From contig NZ_JROH01000008.1 in NCBI RefSeq assembly GCF_000786205.1, positions 109,994-173,993 of the forward strand: a stretch of 64,000 bases of DNA, given 5' to 3'. The notes beneath the pieces are model-generated. The model saw nothing but the letters and a program-made list of their open reading frames with translations. It ran no database searches and was not told the DNA's origin. The DNA is from Sphingomonas sp. 37zxx (lineage in GTDB: Bacteria > Pseudomonadota > Alphaproteobacteria > Sphingomonadales > Sphingomonadaceae). Of the stretch, positions 26,246 to 34,647 are shown piece after piece; within the stretch, counting starts at the first letter, position 1, and each line of letters opens with the position of its first letter. The position numbers were made by a program, and so were the translations under genes.

Positions 26246-26292
26246 ACAGGCCCTCACCCTGTCGCGCCTGCGCCGGAAGGGTGAGGGCCTGT
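26246..26292. repeat. 15-bp perfect inverted repeat between dnaJ-like and yihY
   Basis: ACAGGCCCTCACCCT (26246-26260) and AGGGTGAGGGCCTGT (26278-26292) are exact reverse complements around a 17-base spacer. It fills most of the gap between the genes and ends five bases before the yihY start codon, so the hairpin could hide that ribosome-binding site. The word CCCTCACCCT recurs in intergenic repeats of many high-GC genomes. Confidence 0.75.
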
Positions 26293-26296
26293 CGCG

Positions 26297-27247
26297 GTGA
26301 CTGAGGTTCCCCCGCCGCAATATACCCCCGAAGCCCGCGCCAAAAGCGGGGTGCGGCACCGGCTCGAATCGCTGGGCATCCATCAGCGTTTCATCGAAGT
26401 GACCAAGCGCGTCGCGATGGGCACGTTCGACGATGGTTTCATGCATGCGGGCAATCTTGCCTATCTGTCGCTGCTGACGCTGTTTCCTTTTTTCATCGTC
26501 GCGGCGTCGATCGCGCAGCTATTCGGCCGCACCGGCGATGGGGTGCAGGCGCTCGATGCCTTTTTGCGAACCGTGCCGCCCGATGTCGCGCGATTGCTGC
26601 AACAGCCGATCACCGATGTGCTCGCCGCGCGCGCGGGATCGCTGGTGTGGTTCGGTGTGATCGTCGGGCTGTGGACCACGGCGAGCTTTGTCGAAACGGT
26701 GCGGCTGATCCTGCGCCGCGCTTACGGCGTCACCATGTCGCGCCCCTTTTGGGAATATCGGCTGGGATCGGTGGGGCTGATCCTGGCATCGGTGATCCTG
26801 GTGATGCTGGCATTCAGCTCGCAGGTGATCCTGACGGGTGCCGAAACCTTTATCGCGCAGTTGCTGCCCTTTGCATCCGATGCCGCGCGGATCGTGTCGC
26901 TCAGCAAGATCGCGCCGGCGATCGCGCTGTTCGGGGCGCTGTACATGCTGTTCTATTCCCTGACGCCCGCGCAGTGGCGCTGGTCGAAATGTCCCAAATG
27001 GCCCGGCCCGTTGCTGGTGGCGATCTGGTGGAACGCCACCACCGCGCTGCTCCCGCCGACGCTGGGGTTGCTGGGCAATTACGACCGCACTTATGGCAGC
27101 CTGGCGGGGGTGATGATCGCGCTGATCTTCTTCTTCATCATCGGGCTTGGACTGGTGATCGGGGCCGAGCTGAATGCCGCACTGGCGGAAGTGCCCGAAA
27201 CCGGGCTAGAGGACGCGCCAAACGACGAGGAGGCGGTCGCGCCGTGA
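26297..27247 (+). CDS. YihY/BrkB family inner-membrane protein
   Basis: This 316-residue protein has about six membrane helices after a 45-residue cytosolic lead. Family features are NLAYLSLLTLFPFFIV in the first helix, the glycine-free middle helices, and late WNATTALLPPTLGLLGNYDRTYGSLAGVMIALIFFFIIGL. The YihY/BrkB family has no agreed function; it is sometimes misannotated as ribonuclease BN. It starts at GTG 26297, just beyond an inverted repeat. Its last codon overlaps the fabI start (GTGA), so the two are coupled. Confidence 0.92.
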   Translation: MTEVPPPQYTPEARAKSGVRHRLESLGIHQRFIEVTKRVAMGTFDDGFMHAGNLAYLSLLTLFPFFIVAASIAQLFGRTGDGVQALDAFLRTVPPDVARLLQQPITDVLAARAGSLVWFGVIVGLWTTASFVETVRLILRRAYGVTMSRPFWEYRLGSVGLILASVILVMLAFSSQVILTGAETFIAQLLPFASDAARIVSLSKIAPAIALFGALYMLFYSLTPAQWRWSKCPKWPGPLLVAIWWNATTALLPPTLGLLGNYDRTYGSLAGVMIALIFFFIIGLGLVIGAELNAALAEVPETGLEDAPNDEEAVAP

Positions 27248-28047
27248 CTGGATTGATGCAGGGTAAACGCGGGCTCATCATGGGGCTCGCCAATGAACGG
27301 TCACTGGCTTGGGGCATTGCCAAGCAGCTTGCCGAAGCCGGGGCGGAGCTTGCCTTCAGCTATCAGGGCGAGGCGCTGGCCAAGCGGGTGAAGCCGCTGG
27401 CGGCGCAATTGGGATCGGATTTCCTGTTCGATTGCGACGTGTCGGACATGGCCGCGCTCGATCGCGCGTTCGAAACGCTCAAGGAACGCTGGGACACGAT
27501 CGACTTCGTCGTCCACGCGATCGGCTTTTCGGACAAGAACGAGCTGCGCGGTGCCTATTACGACACCAGCCTCGACAATTTCCTGATGACGATGAACATC
27601 AGCGTCTATTCCTTCACCGCGATCGCGCAGCGCGCGCAGGCGATGATGCCCAATGGCGGATCGCTGGTGACATTGACCTATTACGGCTCGGAAAAGGTCG
27701 TGCCGCATTATAATGTCATGGGGGTGGCCAAGGCCGCGCTCGACATGTCGGTGAAGTACCTCGCGATGGACCTGGGGCCGCGCAACATCCGCGTAAACGC
27801 GATCTCGGCGGGGCCGATCCGCACGCTGGCGGCAAGCGGGATCGGCGATTTCCGCTATATCCTCAAATGGAACGAGCTGAACGCGCCGCTTCGCCGCAAC
27901 GTGACGATCGAGGATGTCGGCGGCGCGGGGCTGTATCTGTGCAGCGACCTGGCGAGCGGCGTGACCGGCGAGATCCACCATGTCGATGCCGGTTACAACG
28001 TGATCGGGATGAAGGCCGAGGACGCACCGGATATCGCGTTGGCTTGA
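27244..28047 (+). CDS. fabI: Enoyl-[acyl-carrier-protein] reductase FabI
   Basis: This 267-residue short-chain dehydrogenase-like enzyme reduces enoyl-ACP with NADH in fatty acid elongation. It has the FabI nucleotide motif GLANERSLAWGIA, the AFSYQG strand end, HAIGFSDKNEL, and the active-site spacing Tyr-x6-Lys in HYNVMGVAKAAL. The C-terminal NAISAGPIRTLAASGI region also fits. The start is GTG 27244 overlapping the yihY stop. FabI is the target of triclosan and related inhibitors. Downstream is a decayed DUF4160 gene. Confidence 0.95.
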   Translation: MTGLMQGKRGLIMGLANERSLAWGIAKQLAEAGAELAFSYQGEALAKRVKPLAAQLGSDFLFDCDVSDMAALDRAFETLKERWDTIDFVVHAIGFSDKNELRGAYYDTSLDNFLMTMNISVYSFTAIAQRAQAMMPNGGSLVTLTYYGSEKVVPHYNVMGVAKAALDMSVKYLAMDLGPRNIRVNAISAGPIRTLAASGIGDFRYILKWNELNAPLRRNVTIEDVGGAGLYLCSDLASGVTGEIHHVDAGYNVIGMKAEDAPDIALA

Positions 28048-28215
28048 GCGGGGCACAGGCGATGCCAAGCTATGGCTTTATCCAGAGGTAGTGATCGCCT
28101 ATACCAACGGCTTCGACGCTCGAACCCAGCGATGGCTCATCGCGCAGTGGCCGCGCGGCGAGAGGAGATCGTGAGCGCGTGGCATGAGCATTTCGGTACA
28201 GGCGACCAAAGTTGA
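28046..28215 (+). pseudogene. Remnant of a DUF4160 gene (N-terminus lost, frameshifted)
   Basis: Reading from the fabI stop in the +1 frame gives ERGTGDAKLWLYPEVV and then NGFDARTQRWLI. After a shift near 28135-28142 into the fabI frame comes [19 protein letters not shown], ending at TGA 28213. Joined, these make the C-terminal half of the DUF4160 family (pattern ER.G...AKxWL.P..., GFS...L..I...V..N.....AWH.YFG). The N-terminal half with the usual DHxPPHxHV motif is missing, because the frame runs straight into the end of fabI. DUF4160 genes normally sit directly before a DUF2442 gene, as here. The family match is by eye from memory of the family pattern. Confidence 0.6.
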
Positions 28216-28438
28216 GTTCGACGACGACCAGATGTGGGTGCATCTGAGCGACGGACGGACCCTGGGCGTACCGCTTGCCTGGTATCCGCGGCTGCTGAAT
28301 GCGCTGCCTGCCGACCGCGCCAAGGCCTGGATCAGCCCCAGCGGGTTGCATTGGGACGAGATCGACGAGGATATTTCGATCGCCGGGTTGCTCGCCGGGC
28401 GGGGGGACATGGATCAGGCGCCGCGTTACGCCGCATGA
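28184..28438 (+). CDS. DUF2442 domain protein, partner gene decayed
   Basis: This 84-residue protein matches DUF2442: a first strand [32 protein letters not shown], then [20 protein letters not shown]. The family is found beside DUF4160 genes and is listed as a predicted antitoxin-like partner; experimental support is thin. Its start lies inside the DUF4160 remnant, the overlap expected for an intact pair, and its stop overlaps the aroC start (ATGA). It may survive because it is now the leader of the aroC transcript. Confidence 0.85.
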   Translation: MSISVQATKVEFDDDQMWVHLSDGRTLGVPLAWYPRLLNALPADRAKAWISPSGLHWDEIDEDISIAGLLAGRGDMDQAPRYAA

Positions 28439-29502
28439 GCTACAATAGTTTCGGCCGGGTATTCCGGTTCACCACCTGGGGCGAATCACACGGCCCCGCG
28501 ATCGGCGCGGTCGTTGATGGCTGCCCGCCGGGGATCGCGCTCAGCGAAGCCGATCTCCAGCCCTTCCTCGACAAGCGCCGGCCGGGGACGTCGCGCTTCA
28601 CGACGCAGCGGCAGGAGCCCGATGCGGTGCGTATCCTGTCGGGGGTGTTCGAAGGGCGCAGCACCGGCACGCCGATCAGCCTGATGATCGAGAATGTCGA
28701 CCAGCGATCGAAGGATTATTCGGAGGTCGCCAAGGCGTATCGCCCCGGCCATGCCGATTATGCCTATGACGCCAAATACGGCTTTCGCGACCATCGCGGC
28801 GGCGGGCGATCTTCCGCGCGCGAGACCGCGATGCGGGTGGCGGCGGGCGCAGTGGCGCGGCTGGTGATCCCAGAGGTGACGATCACCGCCTGGGTCGAGG
28901 CGATCGGCGGCGACGCGATCGATCCGGCGCGGTTCGACGCCGGCGAGATCGGCCGCAACCCGTTCTTCTGCCCCGATCCCGAGGCGGCCAAGCGCTGGGA
29001 GCGGCTGGTCGACGAGGCGCGCAAGGCGGGATCGTCGCTGGGCGCGGTGATCGCGTGCGAGGCGACGGGGGTGCCCGCGGGCTGGGGCGCGCCGCTCTAT
29101 GCCAAGCTCGACAGCGAATTGGCGAGCGGCATCATGTCGATCAACGCGGTGAAGGGCGTTGAGATCGGCGACGGTTTTGCCGCGGCGGCGCTGCGCGGCG
29201 AGGACAATGCCGATGCGATGCGCCCCGGCGCCGGTGCGCCGACCTTCCTTGCGAACCACGCGGGCGGGATTGCGGGGGGCATAGCGACCGGCCAGCCGAT
29301 CCGCGTGCGTGCGGCGTTCAAGCCGACCAGTTCGATCCTCACCCCGGTCGAGACGATCGACCGCGAGGGCAACGCCGCCGAGATCGCGACGCGCGGGCGG
29401 CATGACCCGTGCGTCGGCATTCGCGGGGTGCCGGTAGTCGAGGCGATGGTCGCGTTAGTGCTCGCGGATCAAAAATTGTTGCATCGGGCTCAGTGCGGCT
29501 GA
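28435..29502 (+). CDS. aroC: Chorismate synthase
   Basis: This 355-residue enzyme converts EPSP to chorismate with reduced FMN, the last step of the shikimate pathway. Family signatures are all present: [18 protein letters not shown] at the front, [33 protein letters not shown] and [15 protein letters not shown] near the end. The start at 28435 overlaps the DUF2442 stop. The upstream in-frame extension covers the DUF2442 gene and was rejected. With prephenate dehydratase at 40-41 kb it supplies the phenylalanine branch, although the genes are not linked. Confidence 0.97.
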   Translation: MSYNSFGRVFRFTTWGESHGPAIGAVVDGCPPGIALSEADLQPFLDKRRPGTSRFTTQRQEPDAVRILSGVFEGRSTGTPISLMIENVDQRSKDYSEVAKAYRPGHADYAYDAKYGFRDHRGGGRSSARETAMRVAAGAVARLVIPEVTITAWVEAIGGDAIDPARFDAGEIGRNPFFCPDPEAAKRWERLVDEARKAGSSLGAVIACEATGVPAGWGAPLYAKLDSELASGIMSINAVKGVEIGDGFAAAALRGEDNADAMRPGAGAPTFLANHAGGIAGGIATGQPIRVRAAFKPTSSILTPVETIDREGNAAEIATRGRHDPCVGIRGVPVVEAMVALVLADQKLLHRAQCG

Positions 29503-29620
29503 AGTGATGCCCTGGTCATCGCAAGACTGAGCTAAATCAAAGACGAACTGAATTTCGACGTGCGACCAAAGCCCGATCGCGCCGTTCTATGCTCACCGTT
29601 TTCAACCACGGAGAGCAACA

Positions 29621-29923
29621 ATGCGTACCAAGATCCTAGCAAGCATGATGATCCTTTGCGGTTCGACCGCAGCAATTGCCCAAACCACGCCAATGCAGAC
29701 TGCCCCAATGCAGACTGCGCCCGGCCAGACGATGGAAGGCAGTACGGTGGATCAGGCGATGGAGCGCCAGACCACCCCGACCGATCCGACGATGCCCGAT
29801 TCGATGCCCGACACGACGACCGATTCGACGATGCCGACCGATCCTACGAGCCTCGACAATTCGCCATCGACCGATGCGGAAACCCCCGGCGAAACACCGA
29901 CCACCACGCCGCCCCAGGGTTGA
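29621..29923 (+). CDS. Secreted Thr/Pro/Met-rich low-complexity protein
   Basis: This 100-residue product has a signal peptide (ILASMMILCGSTAAIAQ). The mature part consists almost wholly of Thr, Pro, Met, Asp and Gln, with short repeats such as TAPMQTAPMQTAPGQ and PDSMPDTTTDSTMP. The repeated DNA words (CCAATGCAGACTG; CGACGATGCC; GACCGATTCGACGATGCC) suggest growth by slippage. No domain is recognised. It would be a disordered periplasmic or envelope protein. GAGAGCAAC gives a fair ribosome-binding site, and a strong terminator follows, so it is a single-gene unit. Confidence 0.72.
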   Translation: MRTKILASMMILCGSTAAIAQTTPMQTAPMQTAPGQTMEGSTVDQAMERQTTPTDPTMPDSMPDTTTDSTMPTDPTSLDNSPSTDAETPGETPTTTPPQG

Positions 29924-29940
29924 GCGTAATAACTATGGAA

Positions 29941-29970
29941 AGGCCCGGTGGTTCGCCGGGCCTTTTTTTT
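29941..29970 (+). terminator. Rho-independent terminator
   Basis: AGGCCCGG (29941-29948) pairs with CCGGGCCT (29956-29963) over a seven-base loop. Eight T residues follow (29963-29970). It ends the transcript of the Thr/Pro-rich secreted protein. Confidence 0.95.
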
Positions 29971-30065
29971 GGCTGATCGTCGGGCCTATGCTGTTGGTGC
30001 AGCGGCGATGGGCACAAAGCTGGCAAGAAGCGGAACTGTCATCTTTGCGCGCTACCTTTACATTC

Positions 30066-30887
30066 ATGCACTTCGATCTGCTCCAGTCGATCGGCCTGGC
30101 CGGCGATGCCGCCACCCCCAATGACGACCGTGCCGGATGCGGCGACACCCTGGCCTGGATGATCGACGGGGCAACCGATCTGGGACCGCCGGGGCTACTT
30201 GGTGAGCGCGGCGGCGCGGCGTGGCTGGCGAGCGTGGCCGATGCGGCGTTTGCCGCGGTGGCACCGGGATCGGTTGCGCGGGTGTGTAGCGATGTGTTCG
30301 CGGTGATCGAGCGGCGCTATCGCAGCGAGCATCGCCGCGAACCCGAAGGCGCGTGGGAATTGCCGAGCGGATCGATGCTGGCGGCGTCGATCGTCGGCGA
30401 TCAGCTCGATTGCGGCTGGATCGGCGATTGCGCGGGATTGCTTCGGCATGGCGACACGGTGCGCTGGATCGGCGCGGCCCCCGACCGATCGGGCGAGCGC
30501 GCGCAGGCGGCGGCGCTGGGCGTCGGTATCGGCGCGGCCAAGCAGCGCGCGCCGTTGGTCACCGCCGATCGCCGCGCGGCGCGGGGCCGGCCCGGTCGGC
30601 GGGTGCTGGGCGTCGATGCCGGGCGATCGCAGACGGTGCTGACCAGCGCGCGCCTGCCGCTGGCGCGCGGCGACATGGCGTTGCTGATGAGCGACGGGTT
30701 TTCGGCGCTGGTCGATGCTTATGGTGCTTATGACGGCGAGGGGCTGATGGCGGCGGTCGAGGCGCGCGGGCTGGCGGCGCTGGCGTGCGAATTGCGCGGG
30801 ATCGAGGCCGAGGATGCTGCGTGCGTGCGCTTTCCGCGCTTCAAGCGATGTGACGATGCGACGGCGCTGTGGGTGCGGGTGGGGTGA
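30066..30887 (+). CDS. PP2C-type serine/threonine phosphatase
   Basis: This 273-residue cytosolic protein carries the metal-binding motifs of PPM phosphatases: DGATDLG near residue 35, WIGDC where the family has GDSR, LLMSDGFSAL, and the terminal DDATALWV. It would remove phosphate from Ser/Thr residues. No kinase gene is adjacent. The first DG motif and the SDG and DD motifs are intact, so it is probably active, though GDC instead of GDS/GDA is a mild deviation. The start at 30066 is set by family length; the in-frame extension upstream crosses the previous terminator. Confidence 0.86.
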   Translation: MHFDLLQSIGLAGDAATPNDDRAGCGDTLAWMIDGATDLGPPGLLGERGGAAWLASVADAAFAAVAPGSVARVCSDVFAVIERRYRSEHRREPEGAWELPSGSMLAASIVGDQLDCGWIGDCAGLLRHGDTVRWIGAAPDRSGERAQAAALGVGIGAAKQRAPLVTADRRAARGRPGRRVLGVDAGRSQTVLTSARLPLARGDMALLMSDGFSALVDAYGAYDGEGLMAAVEARGLAALACELRGIEAEDAACVRFPRFKRCDDATALWVRVG

Positions 30888-30895
30888 GGCAGTGA

Positions 30896-31076
30896 TTGCA
30901 CGCAAAGGCGCGAAGCCACGAAGAAGATAGAGGGTCGCGCCGCGGCGCAGAGTGCGCGGAGGTAGGGAAGCGATCCTGGGCTATCGACGCTATGGTATGC
31001 TCGACAGCGGCTTCTCTCTCTCCGCGTTCTCTGCGCCTCTGCGCGAAAAATCTCTGCGCCTTCGCGTGAAAACCTT
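30896..31076. repeat. Composite imperfect inverted-repeat element
   Basis: The 256-base gap between the PP2C gene and smc carries no gene. It holds a large imperfect palindrome. The left side has ACGCAAAGGCGCGAAGCCACGAAG and GGCGCAGAGTGCGCGGAGG. The right side has CTCCGCGTTCTCTGCGCCTCTGCGCGAA and CTCTGCGCCTTCGCGTGAA. A 19-base word (31029-31047) recurs exactly at 40081-40099. It looks like a dispersed extragenic repeat. Confidence 0.7.
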
Positions 31077-31143
31077 TTAGCAACGACCCATCTGCCGCAA
31101 CGCTTGCAGCAAGAGCGACCGCTCTTATCACCACACCGGCAGG

Positions 31144-34100
31144 TTACTCCGCCGCAAGCAGCCCCTCGGCGCTGCCGAGATCGACCGATACCAGCCGCGA
31201 TACCCCGCGTTCGACCATCGTGACGCCGAACAACCGGTGCATACGGCTCATCGTCGCGGCATTATGGGTGACGATCAGATAGCGGGTGTCGGTTTCGCGA
31301 GTCATCACCTCGAGCAAGTCGCAGAAGCGATCGATATTGGCATCGTCGAGCGGGGCGTCGACTTCGTCGAGGACGCAGATCGGCGCGGGATTGGTGAGGA
31401 ACAGCCCGAAGATCAGCGCGACGGCGGTGAGCGCCTGTTCGCCGCCCGACAGCAGCGTGAGCGATTGCAGCTTCTTGCCCGGCGGCTGCGCCATGATCTC
31501 CAGCCCGGCTTCGAGCGGATCGTCCGAATCGATGAGTTCGAGATGCGCCTCGCCGCCGTCGAACAGCGTGGCGAACAGCCGGCGGAAATGGCCGTCGACC
31601 GCCTCGAACGCCGCGAGCAGCCGCTGCCGTCCCTCGCGGTTGAGCGTGCCGATCGAGCCGCGCAGCCGCGCGACGGCTTCGCCGAGTTCGGCGCGCTGGC
31701 GGGCGTTATTGGCGCTTTCGGTTTCGAGCTCGGCGAGTTCGCTGTCGGCGATCAGATTGACCGCGCCGATCCGCTCGCGTTCGGCGACCAGCCGGTCGTG
31801 CGCGGCGGCTTCGTCGGCGGGGGTGCCGACGCTGGCCGAGGCGAAGCCTGCGCGCTCGGGGAGCAAGGGCGGCGGGCATTCGAAGCGCTCGCCCGAGACG
31901 CGGCCGAGTTCGACGCGGCGCAATTGCTGGTTTTCGGCGCGGGCGGCAGCGCCGGCGCGGCGTTCGCGCGCTTCGCTCAGGGCTTCGGCGGCGTGGCGTG
32001 CGGTATCTTCGGTAAGGCGGAGCGCGGCTTCGGCGGCGCGTTCGGCGGTGGCGAGGGTTTCTGCCTGCGCGCGCGTGGTCACGGCGGCGATGGTGGCCTC
32101 GTCGATCGCCAGCGCGAGCGCGACGGGTTTGTCGGCGAGCGTTGCCGTTTCCTGTGCAAGGTCGGCGGCGCGCTTGTCGAGGTCGGCGATCCGGCGTGCG
32201 GCTTCGCCCGCGCGGGCGCGCCAGCCTTTGGCTTCGGCGGTAGCGACGGCTTGGCGTTCGCGGTCCTGCGTCAGCGCGCGGTCTAGCGTGGCGCGTTCGG
32301 CGCGAGCGTTCGCGGCGGCGGCGCGGCGTGATTCGGCTTCGCCCGATAGTTTCGCGACGGCTTCGCGGGTGGCGGTGCCATCGGGGAGCGCGGTGATCGC
32401 CTGGGCGGCATGGGTTGCCTCGCCCTGGGCCTCGTGGAGATCGGCTTCGACTCGCTGGCCGCGCGAATCGAGATCAGCGCGCTGTGCGTCGAGGCGTTCG
32501 AGCTGGCCCGCGGCGCGATCCTCGGCGCGCGCCATTTCGCGTTCGGTGCGGTCGGACTGGTCGAGCACGCGGCGAGCATCGGCGGCGGCGCGGCGCGATT
32601 CGGCGATGACCGCCTCGATCCGCGCGAGTTCGCTATCGGCGCTGTCGACCGCGCGGAGGGCGGCGGGGCGCAGCGCCGCGATCGCGCGCAGCCGGCTGAT
32701 CCTCTCGAGCCGTTCGGCAGCCGCTGCACCGCCGCTTTTGGCGACATAGCCGTCCCAGCGGCGAAGTACGCCGCTCAAGGTCACCAGCCGCTGGCCGACC
32801 GCGAGCTGCTGGCCGCTGTCGGTGTCGGCGACGAGGATCTGCGCGAGGCGGCGCGAGAGGGCTGGGGGTGCTTCGACATGCGCGGCGAGCGGCGTCGTGC
32901 CCTGCGGGGGCGGCGGATCGGCGGCGTCGATGTCGGCCCCGGCCCACCAGCGTTCGGCGGTGGCGTCTAGCCCGGCTTCGAGATCGTCGCCGAGCGCGGC
33001 GGCGAGCGCGCGTTCATAGCCCGGTGCAGGAGCCACCGAATCTAGCAGGCGCACGCGCCCGGTGGGGCGGGTCGCCTTGGCGAGCGCGGCGGATTCGCTG
33101 TCGAGCGCGGCTAGTTCGGCATGCGCCGATGCCCGAGCCGATTGCGCGCGGCCGCGGGTGTCGATCGCGCCGCGTTCCTCTGCATCGGCCTGCGCCAGCG
33201 CGGCGCGCGCGGCTTCGGCGTGACGGGCGGCCTGGGCGCGGGCATCGGCGGCGCGGGTGCGCTCGGCATGGAGCGGGGCGGCGTCGCCGAGCGCCTGTGC
33301 CTCGGCGGCGATGCGCGCGCGGTCGCGGGTGGCGCGATCGAGGCGGGCGCGGGCGGCGGCGAGCGCGGCTTGGGCGACGCGAACCTCGGCTGCTTCTTGC
33401 GCCTGCGCCGAAAGTGCCTGGGCGAGCGCGACTTCGGCATCGCGCGCTTGGCGTTCGGCTTGCGCGAGCGTGGTGTCGAGCGTGGGGATTCGTTCCGCCG
33501 TCTCGGCAATCCGCGCATCGAGCGTTTCGCGTTCGGCGGCGAGGCGCGCGATCGCTTCGGCGGCGTCGCTGGCGAGCGTGCCTTCGCGGGTGCGGTCGCC
33601 GGTCAGCCGCTGCGCGCTGGCGCGCAATTCAGCCAGCCGCTGGGCGATCGTGGCCTGTTCGGTGCGCAGCGTGTCGAGCCGGTGGCCGGCCCCGGTGGCG
33701 GCATCGCGCGCGGTTTGTGCGGCGGTGCGCGCTTCGCCGAGCGTCGTGGTGGCGGCGGTCTGATAGGCGGCGGCGGCGCGCTGTGCCTCGGCGCGGTCGA
33801 TGACCAGCGTTTCGGCCTCGGCAGCTTCGCGCTTGGCGAGATCGGCGGCGGCGGCGGCGTCGCGCCAGCGCGCGAAGATCATCCGCCCCTCGGCAGTACG
33901 GATTTGCTCCGACAGCGCGCGATAACGCTGCGCCTGGCGCGCCTGGCGTTTGAGTGCGGCGGCGCGCGCGTCCTGATCGGCGATCAGTTCGTCGAGGCGA
34001 AGCAGATTGGCCTCGGTCGCGCGCAGCCGTTGCTCGGCATCCTTGCGGCGGACGTGGAGTCCGGCAATCCCTGCGGCTTCCTCGAGCATCGCGCGCCGCT

Positions 34101-34551
34101 CGGCGGGGCGCGCGGCGATGATCGCGCCGATCCGCCCCTGGCTGACCAGAGCGGGCGAATGTGCGCCGGTCGCCGAATCGGCGAATAACAGGCCGACATC
34201 CCTGGCGCGGACGTCGCGGCCGTTGATCCGATAAGCCGAGCCTGCGCCGCGTTCGATCCGGCGGACGACTTCGACCTCGTCATCCTCGCCCACCCCTTGC
34301 GCATGCAGCGCGACTTCGGCGAAGTCGCGGGCGGGGCGGGTGGCGGTGCCCGCGAAGATGACGTCCTCCATTCCGGCACCGCGCAGCGACCGCGCCGAGC
34401 TTTCGCCCATCGCCCAGCGAAGCGCCTCAAGCAGGTTCGACTTGCCGCAGCCATTGGGGCCGACGATGCCGGTAAGGCCGGGTTCGATCCGCAGGTCGGA
34501 GGGATCGACGAAGCTTTTGAAGCCGGTCAGGCGGAGGCGGGTGATCCGCAT
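31144..34551 (-). CDS. smc: Chromosome segregation ATPase SMC
   Basis: This 1135-residue protein has the full SMC layout: an N-terminal ATPase head with Walker A GPNGCGKSN near residue 32 and the Q-loop region, then a long Ala/Glu/Arg-rich coiled coil. A hinge follows at about 500-620 (PAPGYERALAAALGDDLEAG and VLRRWDGYVAKSGG), then the returning coiled coil and a C-terminal head with signature LTLLSGGEQALTAVAL and Walker B PICVLDEVDAPLD. It organises and segregates the chromosome with ScpA and ScpB, which are not in this window. It is the last gene of the dciA-dsbA-dsbA-smc series, separated from the second dsbA by a hairpin. Confidence 0.97.
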   Translation of the reverse strand: MRITRLRLTGFKSFVDPSDLRIEPGLTGIVGPNGCGKSNLLEALRWAMGESSARSLRGAGMEDVIFAGTATRPARDFAEVALHAQGVGEDDEVEVVRRIERGAGSAYRINGRDVRARDVGLLFADSATGAHSPALVSQGRIGAIIAARPAERRAMLEEAAGIAGLHVRRKDAEQRLRATEANLLRLDELIADQDARAAALKRQARQAQRYRALSEQIRTAEGRMIFARWRDAAAAADLAKREAAEAETLVIDRAEAQRAAAAYQTAATTTLGEARTAAQTARDAATGAGHRLDTLRTEQATIAQRLAELRASAQRLTGDRTREGTLASDAAEAIARLAAERETLDARIAETAERIPTLDTTLAQAERQARDAEVALAQALSAQAQEAAEVRVAQAALAAARARLDRATRDRARIAAEAQALGDAAPLHAERTRAADARAQAARHAEAARAALAQADAEERGAIDTRGRAQSARASAHAELAALDSESAALAKATRPTGRVRLLDSVAPAPGYERALAAALGDDLEAGLDATAERWWAGADIDAADPPPPQGTTPLAAHVEAPPALSRRLAQILVADTDSGQQLAVGQRLVTLSGVLRRWDGYVAKSGGAAAAERLERISRLRAIAALRPAALRAVDSADSELARIEAVIAESRRAAADARRVLDQSDRTEREMARAEDRAAGQLERLDAQRADLDSRGQRVEADLHEAQGEATHAAQAITALPDGTATREAVAKLSGEAESRRAAAANARAERATLDRALTQDRERQAVATAEAKGWRARAGEAARRIADLDKRAADLAQETATLADKPVALALAIDEATIAAVTTRAQAETLATAERAAEAALRLTEDTARHAAEALSEARERRAGAAARAENQQLRRVELGRVSGERFECPPPLLPERAGFASASVGTPADEAAAHDRLVAERERIGAVNLIADSELAELETESANNARQRAELGEAVARLRGSIGTLNREGRQRLLAAFEAVDGHFRRLFATLFDGGEAHLELIDSDDPLEAGLEIMAQPPGKKLQSLTLLSGGEQALTAVALIFGLFLTNPAPICVLDEVDAPLDDANIDRFCDLLEVMTRETDTRYLIVTHNAATMSRMHRLFGVTMVERGVSRLVSVDLGSAEGLLAAE

Positions 34552-34580
34552 TCAGGCTTGCTCACGCGGGCCATAGCGCA

Positions 34581-34610
34581 CCGTCATTCCCGCCTGCACG
34601 GGAATGACGG
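34581..34610. repeat. 12-bp perfect hairpin between dsbA-like gene and smc
   Basis: CCGTCATTCCCG (34581-34592) and CGGGAATGACGG (34599-34610) are perfect inverted arms with a six-base loop. The core CGTCATTCCCG is shared with the larger palindrome at 60168-60240, so the two are copies of one dispersed element family. Here it lies between co-directional genes and may act as an attenuator for smc. Confidence 0.8.
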
Positions 34611-34647
34611 AGCGAGGGGGGCTGAAGGAAGACCCACCCAATCGCGA

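Noticed and set aside
30888..31143. Possible CRISPR or tandem-repeat array near smc
   Set aside because: The repeats are imperfect palindromes without regular spacing or spacers, and no cas gene is present.
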